Counted from the stretch's first letter, positions 8,684 to 17,896 are shown. The stretch is 64,000 nucleotides of DNA from Metaclostridioides mangenotii (GCF_018917235.1 NZ_JAHLOF010000001.1:310001-374000), one strand, 5' to 3'. Notes: generated by a model not told the origin, from the sequence alone. Made by a program: numbers and translations.

Positions 8684-10615
8684 ATGAATTTAATGACTTT
8701 AGAAAATATAAGCAAAAATTACTCAGAAAAACCACTGCTTAAAAACATCTCACTTGGAATTAATTCAGGTGAGAAAATCGGTTTAATTGGAGTTAATGGA
8801 ACAGGTAAATCTACCCTACTCAAAATAATAGTAGGTGACGAGGTCAGTGATTCTGGGACAATAATTAAAACAAATGGATTAAGAATAAAATATTTGCCAC
8901 AAAATCCAGACTATGATGAAAACTCTAATGTGCTAGAACAAGTATTTAATAGTTCTTCTAAGGAGCTCCAACTAATTGGTGAATACAATGATTTACTAGA
9001 AAAATCAAATAAAATAACAATTGAAAAACAAGATGAATTAAATAAAAAAATATTATATGTCCAAGAAAATATTGATTCATTAAATCTTTGGGATTTAGAG
9101 AGTGAAGCAAAATCAATACTTACTAAATTAGGAATAAATGACTTTTCTCAAAAAATCGGTGCTCTATCTGGTGGTCAGAAAAAGAGAGTCTTTTTAGCAT
9201 CTGCATTGATTACTCCTTGTGATTTATTAGTTTTAGATGAACCTACAAACCATCTAGACAACGACACTATCGATTGGCTAGAAGAGTATCTTAACTCTAG
9301 AAAAGGTTCTTTATTAATGATCACACACGATAGATATTTCTTAGATGCTGTTACAAATAGAATTATAGAATTAGATAAAGGAATACTATTCAGCTATGAT
9401 GGTAACTACTCTACTTTTCTAGAGCGCAAATCAGAGCGACTAGCTATGGAAGCTAGCATGGAAGACAAAAGACAAAACCTTATAAGGACTGAGTTAAAAT
9501 GGGTGAAACGTGGTGCATTAGCTCGTAGTACTAAGCAAAAAGCTAGACTCCAGAGATTTGACGAATTGGTAAATAACAACCCTATCAATCATGATGAAAA
9601 AATAGATATTTCAGTATCTTCGAGTAGACTTGGTAAAAAAATAATTGAAATTAAAAACGTTACTAAATCATTTGGTGACAAAAAGGTTATCGATAACTTT
9701 GAGTATGCTGTTGCCCGTAATGACAGAATAGGTGTAATAGGTAAAAACGGTTTAGGAAAATCTACTCTTATAAATTTAATTAATAAAACTATTGAACCAG
9801 ACTTTGGAACTATAGATATTGGAGAAACGGTAAAAATCGGTTACTTTTCACAAGACGACAGCCATATGGACTCAGATCAAAGAGCAATTGACTATGTAAA
9901 AGAAGCAAGTGATTACATAGAAACTGCTGATGGTACAAAAATTACTGCTTCGCAAATGTGTGAAAAATTTTTATTTAATTCTACTATGCAGTACACTGAG
10001 ATAAATAGGTTATCTGGAGGAGAAAGAAGAAGACTACATCTGCTTAGAGTATTAATGAGTGCTCCTAATGTTCTTTTATTAGATGAGCCAACCAATGACC
10101 TAGACATTGCTACTCTAAACATTCTAGAGGACTATTTAGATGGTTTTGATGGTGTCATAATAACTGTGTCTCATGATAGATACTTCTTAAATAGAGTATG
10201 TAAAAAAATATTTGCATACGAAGGAAATGGAAAAATCTATATCTATACTGGTAACTATACTGACTATACTATTTACAGGGAAATACAAAATATTAAATTT
10301 GAAGAAGAAAATAAATTAAAATCTTCTTCTGAGAAAAATACAGAGAAACAAAAGACTGAAAAACCAAAGGAAAAGAAAAAAGTAAAGCTTTCATATAACG
10401 AGCAAAGAGAATATGAAAATATAGACCAAGATATAGAAAACTTAGAAAATAAAATCGAAGCCCTTGAAAACAGTACATCTAAGTTTGCAACAGATTTTAC
10501 AAAGCTTCAAGAGATACTAGATGAAAAATCAGAACTAGAAAGCGAATTGGAGCATAAATACGAAAGATGGGAATACCTAAACAACCTTGTAGAAGAAATA
10601 AATGAGAGAAAATAA
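8684..10615 (+). CDS. ABC-F family ATPase (Uup-like)
   Basis: About 643 residues with two ABC ATPase domains and no membrane segment, the ABC-F pattern of ribosome-acting ATPases. Walker A motifs are GVNGTGKSTLL and GKNGLGKSTLI; signature motifs are LSGGQKKRVFLA and LSGGERRRLHLL; both Walker B regions read LLVLDEPTNHLD and LLLDEPTNDLD. The inter-domain linker (KWVKRGALARSTKQKARLQR) and the charged C-terminal coiled coil (about residues 545-640) match Uup more than the antibiotic-resistance ABC-F types. The GTG at 8675 lies within the ribosome binding site AAAGGTGA, so the ATG at 8684 is the better start. Confidence 0.92.
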   Translation: MNLMTLENISKNYSEKPLLKNISLGINSGEKIGLIGVNGTGKSTLLKIIVGDEVSDSGTIIKTNGLRIKYLPQNPDYDENSNVLEQVFNSSSKELQLIGEYNDLLEKSNKITIEKQDELNKKILYVQENIDSLNLWDLESEAKSILTKLGINDFSQKIGALSGGQKKRVFLASALITPCDLLVLDEPTNHLDNDTIDWLEEYLNSRKGSLLMITHDRYFLDAVTNRIIELDKGILFSYDGNYSTFLERKSERLAMEASMEDKRQNLIRTELKWVKRGALARSTKQKARLQRFDELVNNNPINHDEKIDISVSSSRLGKKIIEIKNVTKSFGDKKVIDNFEYAVARNDRIGVIGKNGLGKSTLINLINKTIEPDFGTIDIGETVKIGYFSQDDSHMDSDQRAIDYVKEASDYIETADGTKITASQMCEKFLFNSTMQYTEINRLSGGERRRLHLLRVLMSAPNVLLLDEPTNDLDIATLNILEDYLDGFDGVIITVSHDRYFLNRVCKKIFAYEGNGKIYIYTGNYTDYTIYREIQNIKFEEENKLKSSSEKNTEKQKTEKPKEKKKVKLSYNEQREYENIDQDIENLENKIEALENSTSKFATDFTKLQEILDEKSELESELEHKYERWEYLNNLVEEINERK

Positions 10616-10644
10616 TATTAAATAACGCTAATAGCTAGCGAATC

Positions 10645-10674
10645 AAAAAGGCATCTAGGTGCCTTTTTGTTTTA
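10645..10674 (+). terminator. Terminator after the ABC-F gene
   Basis: AAAAAGGCA and TGCCTTTTT form a 9-bp stem with a 6-nt loop, followed by GTTTT. A smaller palindrome, CGCTAATAGCTAGCG, lies just upstream. Confidence 0.85.
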
Positions 10675-10734
10675 AAACATTTTACTCATTATTATCTTTT
10701 TAATGTCACTATTTAATGTCACTATAAAATTGCA

Positions 10735-10852
10735 GGCAAATAAAATACGGCGCTATGGGGTCTAAGAGGTTAGTTGGCACAATTACAGACTTTTTCCCAA
10801 TTTGTGGTGCCAACAATTTTCTTAGAACACATTTCGCCGTATTTTATTTGCC
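10735..10852. repeat. 118-bp long inverted-repeat hairpin between convergent genes
   Basis: The outer arms GGCAAATAAAATACGGCG (10735-10752) and its exact reverse complement (10835-10852) give an 18-bp perfect stem. Inside are a second 8-bp stem, GTTGGCAC (10773-10780) with GTGCCAAC (10807-10814), and CTAAG with CTTAG. It ends 7 bp from the stop of the NRPS-like gene. A 13-bp tandem repeat (TAATGTCACTATT, about 10701-10725) lies just outside. No ORF is inside. It could be a MITE-like element or a structured RNA acting as a two-way terminator. Confidence 0.75.
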
Positions 10853-10859
10853 AACAATA

Positions 10860-13049
10860 TTACATAGGAAGTGCTCTTTTATTCACTTTACCAATAGGCG
10901 TTACTGGTATTTTATCAATTCTAACTATTATCTTAGGTATCATATAAGCAGGAAGCTGATTTTCCAAGAAATATCTTATAGTTCTAGAATTTACTTCATC
11001 ATAGTCATGATCATCTACAACATAGTATGCAATTAAATATTTTTCTCCATCTTCGTCCTCTCTAGAAACGCAAACTGAACTTTTTATTTCTTTGATACTG
11101 TTGATTGTATTCTCTATCTCATATAAATCAATTCTAAACTCACCTATTTTAACCTGATTGTCAAGTCTTCCAATATAGTCCAAATTTCCATTTTCAAGCC
11201 ATCTTACAAGATCTCCAGTCCTATACATCTTCTCTGTATATTCATCTCTCTTAAATGGATTTGGTACAAAACTTTTCTTTGTTAACTCTACATCACGCAA
11301 GTATCCCCTAGAAATTTGTATTCCAGATAGACATAATTCTCCTGGTACTCCTATTGGACATACTTTATCGTTTTTATCTAAGACATAGGCATAAGTATTG
11401 TATATTGGCCTACCAATTGGGATTCTGTCATACTCCCTATCTACAAAAAATGAAGTCGATATAACTGTAAACTCCGCGGGACCATACTCATTGTAAAGTT
11501 TATAGTTTCTATTTTTATACCCCTTAAGTCGCTCTCCTCCTGTTTGAAGTACTCTTAAGGAGAAGTTATTACATTTTTTTATAAATAACTTAGCAATAGC
11601 TGTTGGAAGCGCCAATACTGATATATCTTCTTCCTCACAGTATTCATTTACTGTGTATTCGTTGAATTTAGATTCTTCTGGCATTATGTCTACAGACGCT
11701 CCCGCCAGTAAGTAAGGAAATATCTGTTTCATTACAGCATCAAAGCTAAAACTCAAATATACTCCACATATGTCTTCCTCGGATATTTCTATCGATTCGA
11801 TACTATAGTAACACATATTTATTAAGCTTCTGTGCTCAATGGTCATTGTTTTTGGTCTACCAGTAGATCCAGATGTAGATATAGTGTATGCACCATTATT
11901 AGGACTTAATTTTTCTGTAAGTTTGTAAACTTTTTCATAATATTCCTTACTATCTATATCAACAATGATTGTATTTATTGATCTAACCTTGTACTTAAGC
12001 TCGTCATTAGTTATAACAACCTTTGCATTGCTATCTTCGAGCAAATATTCTAGTCTTTCCTTGGGGTTGTTTATATCTATCGGAAAGAAGGTTGCTCCAG
12101 ATTTCATTATTGAAATAGCAGCGACAACTATATTTAAACTTCTAGGAAGCATCACTGCTACAATATCTTCTAAATGAACTCCTAAATAATTTAGATATCC
12201 TCCTAGTCTATCTGTCAATTTATCTAATTCACGATAACTTATACAGTTATGCTCATCTCTTACAGCTATATTATCCGGATGTTTAGCTACACACTCTCTA
12301 AAAATTGATATATAATCTCTATCAAAAGGTATGTCTCTTTTTGTGTTATTAAAGTCGTATAAAACTCTTTCTTTTTCTGATTTTGATATGAACTCAATAT
12401 CCTCTACTGTTATATTTTCATCCTCCAGAATTTGCTCTATTACATCTCCAAACTCACCAAGTACCCTGTCTATTGTATCCGATTTATATACTGTATCATT
12501 GTATCCTATTTTAATCTTCATAGTATCCTTGACAGAGAGTACTACAAATAAATCGTAGAATTTATTAAATTTTTCTATACAATCTTTTAAATCCATTTCT
12601 TTATAAAAAAATACTGTGTTTATTAGTTTATCTTTTAGAATACTTTCATTTTCTATATAAACAAACGGATTGTTTGCGTACTCTAGTGATCTAATCCATT
12701 GATGTTGAACCCTCTGTAATAATTTTTTAAAACTGCAACTAGTTTTATTGTATATTCTCAAAGGGACAAAATCTAATGTCTTGCCAAAGACGACATCTTC
12801 TTCATAAGTATATTTCTGGAGTATAAGACCATATATAGTCTCGATTATTATTTCAATTGATATTCCATTTTTTGTTGAATAATCTATAAGCTTTAGATAA
12901 ACACTATCGTCAAGAATAATTGATTTATATGATATCTTTTCAACGTATTCTTTATTGAAATAATCATGTGGTATTTTTGCTACATTAGTATATCCATCTA
13001 GCAAATCATTCCAGTACTTCGTTGCAAGGTTTAAATTAAACTCATACAC
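10860..13049 (-). CDS. Stand-alone NRPS-like protein: partial condensation domain plus adenylation domain
   Basis: A 729-residue protein. Residues 1-230 match only the second half of a condensation domain: it begins near the YWNDLLDG motif, which normally follows the catalytic HHxxxDG, and that motif is absent. Residues 235-729 form a full adenylation domain: SGSTGRPKTMTIEH (A3), FSFDAVMKQIF (A4), NEYGPAEF (A5), YRTGDLVRW (A7), GRLDNQVKI (A8), and the C-terminal TPIGKVNKRAL lysine motif (A10). There is no carrier protein or thioesterase domain and none nearby. A GTG start follows AGGAGGGG. It may adenylate an amino acid for a carrier encoded elsewhere, or be a remnant. Alignment of pocket residues gives D-A-K-A-Q-G-E-V-I, not a code I can assign. 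Confidence 0.85.
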   Translation of the reverse strand: MYEFNLNLATKYWNDLLDGYTNVAKIPHDYFNKEYVEKISYKSIILDDSVYLKLIDYSTKNGISIEIIIETIYGLILQKYTYEEDVVFGKTLDFVPLRIYNKTSCSFKKLLQRVQHQWIRSLEYANNPFVYIENESILKDKLINTVFFYKEMDLKDCIEKFNKFYDLFVVLSVKDTMKIKIGYNDTVYKSDTIDRVLGEFGDVIEQILEDENITVEDIEFISKSEKERVLYDFNNTKRDIPFDRDYISIFRECVAKHPDNIAVRDEHNCISYRELDKLTDRLGGYLNYLGVHLEDIVAVMLPRSLNIVVAAISIMKSGATFFPIDINNPKERLEYLLEDSNAKVVITNDELKYKVRSINTIIVDIDSKEYYEKVYKLTEKLSPNNGAYTISTSGSTGRPKTMTIEHRSLINMCYYSIESIEISEEDICGVYLSFSFDAVMKQIFPYLLAGASVDIMPEESKFNEYTVNEYCEEEDISVLALPTAIAKLFIKKCNNFSLRVLQTGGERLKGYKNRNYKLYNEYGPAEFTVISTSFFVDREYDRIPIGRPIYNTYAYVLDKNDKVCPIGVPGELCLSGIQISRGYLRDVELTKKSFVPNPFKRDEYTEKMYRTGDLVRWLENGNLDYIGRLDNQVKIGEFRIDLYEIENTINSIKEIKSSVCVSREDEDGEKYLIAYYVVDDHDYDEVNSRTIRYFLENQLPAYMIPKIIVRIDKIPVTPIGKVNKRALPM

Positions 13050-13244
13050 TCTTTGTCCCCTCCTTTCAAACTAAATTTATCATTTTATGTATTTTATCGC
13101 TAAATATTTATGTACATTACCAGCCTCTATATTATAAAATATATTGCTTTATCTACAAAAGTTCCTATAAATAATATTTTATTTTTTAGAAATGAAATTA
13201 TTCGTATTTAATATAATTTTATCTAAAAACTTCCAGTATATTTA

Positions 13245-13290
13245 TATAAGACGATAGCTGATAAAAAATCAAACTACCGTCTTATATAAA
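13245..13290 (-). terminator. Likely terminator of the 13.3-13.9 kb gene
   Basis: TATATAAGACG and CGTCTTATATA flank a partly paired core (TAGCT..., ...AACTA), forming a hairpin just past the stop of the minus-strand gene. There is no clear terminal T run, so the role is inferred from position. Confidence 0.5.
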
Positions 13291-13306
13291 CTAATTCTAT
13301 AGTATT

Positions 13307-13894
13307 TTAGTAATCGTATTTATTGGTTGCTTCACACATCACAACCCTTATTTTTTTATCAAACATCTTTTTATATGCCAATAAAAATTCATTTAATTCT
13401 GAATCCATAAGATTTATTTTTTTGTCACTACACAACATGATTTTTTCTTGATCTACAATAATTTCAATGTCGTTTGTATCATTTTTAATTGTAGTAAATA
13501 TACAACTCTTTGGCTCAATTTTACTACCATATCTCTCATAAAAACCAAGACTATTATTTAGAGCTTCTATATTTTCTTCTGTGAAATTGTTGCTATCTCC
13601 TTTGATCCCTATGTTTGTTGGATCAATCCCAAAGTTTTTTAGCTGAGTCTCAATTTCATTAGTATCCATTCCATATCTTTCCATAAACTGTTTTTGGATA
13701 TTCATAAACTTCTTCTCTGATATATTATTGTCTTTCATATAATCTATAATTTTATTCGAAAACTCCGCCATAGTAATATTTCCATCCATTACTGAGAAAT
13801 ATAGGTTATATATATATTGTTCGAATTTATCTACATCGCTATCTTTAACTTTATTTTTCAATTCATTAAAATCAATAATTCTATCGTCAGACAT
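13307..13894 (-). CDS. Conserved clostridial protein of unknown function (DUF3867-like)
   Basis: A 195-residue soluble, acidic protein without signal peptide or membrane segment. The opening MSDDRIIDFNELKNKVKD and the phrase IYNLYFSVMDGNITMAEFS recall the DUF3867 family of clostridia; I make this match from memory with moderate certainty. The N-terminal 100 residues look helical and the remainder alpha/beta. A good ribosome binding site (AGGAGGAATTA) precedes the ATG. It lies downstream of the LD-carboxypeptidase gene on the same strand with a 111-bp gap, so it may be transcribed separately. No function is proposed. Confidence 0.6.
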   Translation of the reverse strand: MSDDRIIDFNELKNKVKDSDVDKFEQYIYNLYFSVMDGNITMAEFSNKIIDYMKDNNISEKKFMNIQKQFMERYGMDTNEIETQLKNFGIDPTNIGIKGDSNNFTEENIEALNNSLGFYERYGSKIEPKSCIFTTIKNDTNDIEIIVDQEKIMLCSDKKINLMDSELNEFLLAYKKMFDKKIRVVMCEATNKYDY

Positions 13895-14005
13895 ATTAAT
13901 TCCTCCTAGCCATAAAATCTACTTTGTAAAGATTATAACATATTTTTTCGTCATAATTAGAAAAACATTGACTTTTTCGGTTATATATTGGCATAAATAC
14001 TTTTT

Positions 14006-14869
14006 CTACCTTAATATTTTAACTGTCTTGTCTACTGCATCTAAAATACACTTTTCACCCAAAGGTATTGTTATCATAGGCATGCAGTGTCCAGATTTGA
14101 AATTAAAAATTGATGGCTTTTTAGTATCTTTTAAGAATTCTTTCATTAGATTGTATACTTCTTCCTCGTCTGCACAATCTTTAAAGTCCCCGAAAATTAC
14201 ACCGCTACAATCTTCTAGTTTTGCACACATTTTTAGTTGAGTCATCATTCGGTCCAATTTGTAAAGCGGCTCTCCAATATCCTCTATAAAAAGTATTTTA
14301 CCCTTAGTATCAATTTCATATTCTGTTCCAAGTGTAGATACGATAAGCGCTAAGTTTCCTCCGACTATAATCCCTTCAGCGCTCCCACCATAAACTGTAT
14401 GTATTTTTTGTTGTTTAGGATTTTTTAAATTTAACTCTCCTTTAAAGGTTAACGCATTTACCAGAGATTTATAAGAAAATTTATCCCATCTAGGTGAACT
14501 CGCTCCCATTATTCCATGAAAAGTCTTAAGACCGCATTTTTTATAGAATGCTAAATGTAATGCTGTAATATCTGAAAAACCAATAAAAATTTTAGGGTTA
14601 GCTCTAATAATATCGTAGTCAATTAAATCAAGAATTCTAGTAGCACCATATCCTCCTCTGAGGCACATGATTATTTCTACTTCATCGTCTAAAAACATTT
14701 CCTCCAAATCCCTGCATCTGATAAAATCATCACCTGCTAAATATCCTTTATGATTTAGATAACAGCTTCTACTAAATTTAACCTTATATCCAAATCTTTC
14801 TATACTTTTCTTTATATCATTTAAGTCTCCATTCCTTAAAGGACCTGATGGAGCCAATATTCCAATCAT
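14006..14869 (-). CDS. S66 family LD-carboxypeptidase (LdcA/MccF-like)
   Basis: A 287-residue serine peptidase of family S66. The N-terminal GILAPSGPLRNGDLND is the family opening, MCLRGGYGATRILD and the nucleophile segment FIGFSDITALHLAFY (Ser) follow near residues 75-105, a Glu lies in LFIEDIGEPLYKLDRM near residue 195, and a C-terminal His occurs in SGHCMPMITIPLG. Ser, Glu and His form the catalytic triad. LdcA trims the terminal D-Ala from tetrapeptides during muropeptide recycling, while MccF cleaves microcin C; the genomic context with DppA and an amidohydrolase favours the recycling role. It is divergent from those genes. Confidence 0.9.
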   Translation of the reverse strand: MIGILAPSGPLRNGDLNDIKKSIERFGYKVKFSRSCYLNHKGYLAGDDFIRCRDLEEMFLDDEVEIIMCLRGGYGATRILDLIDYDIIRANPKIFIGFSDITALHLAFYKKCGLKTFHGIMGASSPRWDKFSYKSLVNALTFKGELNLKNPKQQKIHTVYGGSAEGIIVGGNLALIVSTLGTEYEIDTKGKILFIEDIGEPLYKLDRMMTQLKMCAKLEDCSGVIFGDFKDCADEEEVYNLMKEFLKDTKKPSIFNFKSGHCMPMITIPLGEKCILDAVDKTVKILR

Positions 14870-15034
14870 AATATCACCTCAAAATTATAAGTATCTTCCC
14901 AGTTACAAGATATGATACTTAAGATATTTTTATAATACATAAAACAATAAATAATATGGTTAACAATTTATGTTTGTTTAATATACATTTTAGTATAGGT
15001 AGATAAAATAATATACTATTAGAAAGGAAAAGCT

Positions 15035-16210
15035 ATGTTAAATCTATATGATATGTGTACAGAAATTGAGAAATGGTTGATTGATGTTAGAAGGGATATA
15101 CACATGACTCCAGAACTAGGTCTAGAAGAATTTGTTACTAAAAGAAAGATTATAAAATACTTGGACGAAATAGGTATAGATTACAATATGTACACTGAGC
15201 ACACCGGAATAACCGCTTTCATTAACTTAAACAAAGAAAAAACTGTTGCTATAAGAGCTGATATAGATGCTCTTCCTATATCAGAAGATTTAAACCTTCC
15301 TTACAGCTCTGTGAATTATGGAAAAATGCATGCCTGTGGTCACGATGCTCACACATCTATACTACTGGGAACTTGTAAAATTCTTTACAATTTAAGAGAA
15401 GAATTAGACGTAAATGTAAAATTCTTTTTTCAACCAGCTGAGGAAACTATCGGTGGGGCTAAACTTATGATAAAAGATGGATGTATGGATAATCCGCATG
15501 CAGACTGTATTTTTGGCCTTCATGTAGATCCAAGACTTGAAATAGGAACGCTTGAATTAAAATACAATACTCTCAATGCCTCTACCGATACAGTAGACAT
15601 TACCGTAACTGGTGATGGTTGCCATGCCGCATATCCTCATTTAGGAACAGATGCTATAGTTATCGCTGCAAATGTAATAACTTCTTTACAGACTATATCC
15701 AGCAGAAATGTTGATCCTTTAGATTCTATCGCACTTTCTTTGGGTATAATAAATGGAGGGATAAAAGAGAATATAGTATGTGACAAAGTAAATATAAGAG
15801 GTACACTTAGAACGTTAAATGAGGAAGTAAGGGCTCTATCTAAAAAAAGAATTGTAGAAATTGCAAAGTATTCATCAAAGAGCCTAGGTGGAAATGCTTA
15901 TATAAATATAGAAAAAGGCTATCCTGTCCTAAAAAATTCCAACAATGTTATAAATTATGTTAAAAAAAACGCAACAGAATTGATTGGACATGATAGAATA
16001 ATGATGAGGGAAAGTGGCTGTCTAGGTGCAGAAGACTTTTCTTATTACTTAGAGAGATGTGAGGGGGCATTTTATCATATAGGATGCAAAAATAAACTTA
16101 AAAATATAGATTCTCCTCTACACTCTTCTACTTTCAATATCGATGAAGACTGCTTAAAGTACGGCGTTATGATACATGTTATAAACGTCTTAAACTTTAC
16201 AAAAGAATAG
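15035..16210 (+). CDS. M20 family amidohydrolase (peptidase/N-acyl-amino-acid deacylase)
   Basis: A 391-residue dinuclear metal amidohydrolase of the M20D type. Metal ligands are in MHACGHDAHTSILLG near residue 100, FFQPAEETIGGAKLMI (Glu pair) near 135, GLHVDP, and the C-terminal GAEDFSYYLERCEGAFYHIG. The opening WLIDVRRDIHMTPELGLEEF is typical of the IAA-amino-acid/N-acetyl-diaminopimelate deacylase group. It is followed 10 bp later by a D-aminopeptidase gene, so the two form an operon, probably handling cell-wall peptides or acylated amino acids. Exact substrate is not decidable from sequence. Confidence 0.92.
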   Translation: MLNLYDMCTEIEKWLIDVRRDIHMTPELGLEEFVTKRKIIKYLDEIGIDYNMYTEHTGITAFINLNKEKTVAIRADIDALPISEDLNLPYSSVNYGKMHACGHDAHTSILLGTCKILYNLREELDVNVKFFFQPAEETIGGAKLMIKDGCMDNPHADCIFGLHVDPRLEIGTLELKYNTLNASTDTVDITVTGDGCHAAYPHLGTDAIVIAANVITSLQTISSRNVDPLDSIALSLGIINGGIKENIVCDKVNIRGTLRTLNEEVRALSKKRIVEIAKYSSKSLGGNAYINIEKGYPVLKNSNNVINYVKKNATELIGHDRIMMRESGCLGAEDFSYYLERCEGAFYHIGCKNKLKNIDSPLHSSTFNIDEDCLKYGVMIHVINVLNFTKE

Positions 16211-16220
16211 GGGGCTTTTT

Positions 16221-17015
16221 ATGAAAATATACTTGAGTGCGGATATAGAAGGCACATGTGGTATTGTTGATTGGTCTGAAACAATACTAGAAAATGAACT
16301 TTCAAATCAAATTAGAAGTCAAATGACTAAAGAAGTATCAGAGGCATGCACTGCAGCAGGCGAGGTTGGCGCAAATGAAGTATTAGTGAAAGATGCGCAT
16401 GATAGCGCTAGAAACATAGATCCTACTATGCTTCCAGAATGTGCAAAGATATTTAGAGGTTGGTCAAAAGATCCACAAGTAATGGTATCTGGACTTGATA
16501 GTAGCTTTGATGCATGTCTATTTACTGGATATCATTCTGCTGCATTTACAGATGGCAATCCGTTAGCTCATACGATGGATCTAGATTTTAGCTACATCAA
16601 AATAAACGATAAAATAGCATCAGAATTTACTTTTAACGCTTACGCTTGCGCATATCACAAAGTACCTGTTGCCTTTTTAAGTGGTGACGAAGAACTTTGT
16701 GAAGCAGCAAAAGAATTAAATCCTAATATAATTACAGTACCAGTACTAAAGGGTTATGGAAATGGATCTATCTCGATACATCCTAATCTTGCATTAGAAA
16801 AAATTAATACTGGAGTTAAAGATGCTCTTCAAGGCGATTTATCAAGACATTTGATTAAACTACCGAATCACTTTAAAGTTGAAATTAGATATAAAGAGCA
16901 CTACAAAGCTTTTAAAGCATCATTTTATCCTAACATGAAAAAACTCGATGCACATACAGTGTTATTTGAAACTGATGACTACTTTGAAGTACTTAGAATG
17001 CTATTATTTATATAG
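16221..17015 (+). CDS. M55 family D-aminopeptidase (DppA-like)
   Basis: A 264-residue zinc peptidase of family M55. MKIYLSADIEGTCGI carries the first Asp and Glu metal ligands, VKDAHDSARNIDP the Asp/His pair near residue 60, and TGYHSAAFTDGNPLAHTMD the further histidines near 100-115. DppA removes N-terminal D-amino acids such as D-Ala from peptides in the cytoplasm, which supports reuse of peptidoglycan peptides. Its start is 10 bp after the M20 gene's stop, with GGGGGC as a ribosome binding site, so the two are co-transcribed. The family normally forms a decameric ring. Confidence 0.93.
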   Translation: MKIYLSADIEGTCGIVDWSETILENELSNQIRSQMTKEVSEACTAAGEVGANEVLVKDAHDSARNIDPTMLPECAKIFRGWSKDPQVMVSGLDSSFDACLFTGYHSAAFTDGNPLAHTMDLDFSYIKINDKIASEFTFNAYACAYHKVPVAFLSGDEELCEAAKELNPNIITVPVLKGYGNGSISIHPNLALEKINTGVKDALQGDLSRHLIKLPNHFKVEIRYKEHYKAFKASFYPNMKKLDAHTVLFETDDYFEVLRMLLFI

Positions 17016-17041
17016 TCAAATGCAAATCTTATTGTAAAGGG

Positions 17042-17518
17042 GTGTTTAAAATAGACAGTAAAAGAAAAATTCCTTTTTCAGACTTTATTTACTTAATTGC
17101 AGTATTAGCTATTTTCTTCGGACTGTCATTTGTTGTATTCACATTTGTTGGAATAGGATTTCTATCATTCCTAGGTTTTGAATATGAATCAGTTTATTCT
17201 GTGATAATATTCTTTTTGATATACTTCTGTATTACAGGCCCTATAGATTTTGCATGCACTACATTTTTAGATGTATTTAGATATGCAAATAGACTCCCAT
17301 ATTGGTTATATAAACTTAGTGATTTCGTCCTCGATTTTACACTTACATTTTTAACTATGAATATACTAGATGAAATAATGACTTCAATTACTATTCCACT
17401 TAGAACAGAGGTATTATTTGCTTTACTATCACATCTACTATCAGAATGTAGCCAATATTTTAATAAAAATGGTAAGAAAAAGAAGAAAAAGAATTTCGAT
17501 GAAAATAACCTACAATAA
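17042..17518 (+). CDS. YrvL-like small membrane protein
   Basis: About 155 residues with four predicted membrane segments and a strongly basic C-terminal tail (KKKKKK region). The final hydrophobic section, with ILDEIMTSITIPLRTEVLFALL, resembles the YrvL family, known from a Bacillus protein that restrains the SigI-like stress response; the match is moderate. The only canonical start, GTG at 17042, overlaps the last G of the strong ribosome binding site AAAGGGG, leaving no spacing; ATA at 17051 would be ideally spaced, so an unusual start codon is possible. It follows dppA by 26 bp and may belong to the same operon. Confidence 0.6.
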   Translation: MFKIDSKRKIPFSDFIYLIAVLAIFFGLSFVVFTFVGIGFLSFLGFEYESVYSVIIFFLIYFCITGPIDFACTTFLDVFRYANRLPYWLYKLSDFVLDFTLTFLTMNILDEIMTSITIPLRTEVLFALLSHLLSECSQYFNKNGKKKKKKNFDENNLQ

Positions 17519-17560
17519 AATAAATACATTTAATAAATTTAAGTAAAGGTAGGTATAATT

Positions 17561-17722
17561 ATGGAAAATGAAAAAAATAAAACAGATAAGTTTAAAAAAA
17601 ATATATTAGTAGAAACATTAGGAAATAAAAAAAGCAATAAAAATAAGAAATCATCCAATAATAAATCTAAAAAAACTTACACTGATTATTTTAAAGAAGT
17701 ATTTGATAAAAAGGAAAAGTAA
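17561..17722 (+). CDS. Small lysine/asparagine-rich protein, 53 residues
   Basis: An ATG at 17561 preceded by AAAGGTAGG opens a 53-codon frame ending in TAA at 17722. The product starts MENEKNKTDKFKKNILVE and ends YTDYFKEVFDKKEK; the middle is a run of Lys, Asn and Ser. It is highly basic with no membrane segment. It follows the YrvL-like gene by 42 bp and could be co-transcribed. Support is the good ribosome binding site and the clean position between genes; low-complexity composition in AT-rich DNA keeps confidence moderate. Function unknown. Confidence 0.5.
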   Translation: MENEKNKTDKFKKNILVETLGNKKSNKNKKSSNNKSKKTYTDYFKEVFDKKEK

Positions 17723-17840
17723 ATTATATATAAAAAGTTTGAGATTTAAAACTCAGTCTTTTTTATTGAAGTTATATATGACATTTTTCGTTAAAATATT
17801 CTGTGATATAACAAAAATATTGAGTCCATCTTTAATTAAC

Positions 17841-17896
17841 AAAAGAATTTATCTAGGTTTTCATAAAATTAATGCTAAGAACCTAGACAGATAAAT
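17841..17896. repeat. Imperfect hairpin upstream of the BusR-like gene
   Basis: ATTTATCT/AGATAAAT with an inner AGGTT/AACCT and a 4-nt bulge form a stem-loop. No clear T run follows, so termination is only one possibility; it may also sit in the 5' region of the next gene. Confidence 0.35.

Noticed and set aside
10755..11036. Plus-strand ORF starting in the 118-bp hairpin
   Set aside because: It runs through the hairpin and antisense to the NRPS-like gene; no start signal or recognisable domain.
10860..13049. A full nonribosomal peptide gene cluster
   Set aside because: There is no carrier domain, thioesterase, transporter or tailoring gene in the neighbourhood.
17703..17894. 63-codon ORF after the Lys/Asn-rich ORF
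   Set aside because: It overlaps the end of a better supported ORF, has no ribosome binding site and ends within a hairpin.
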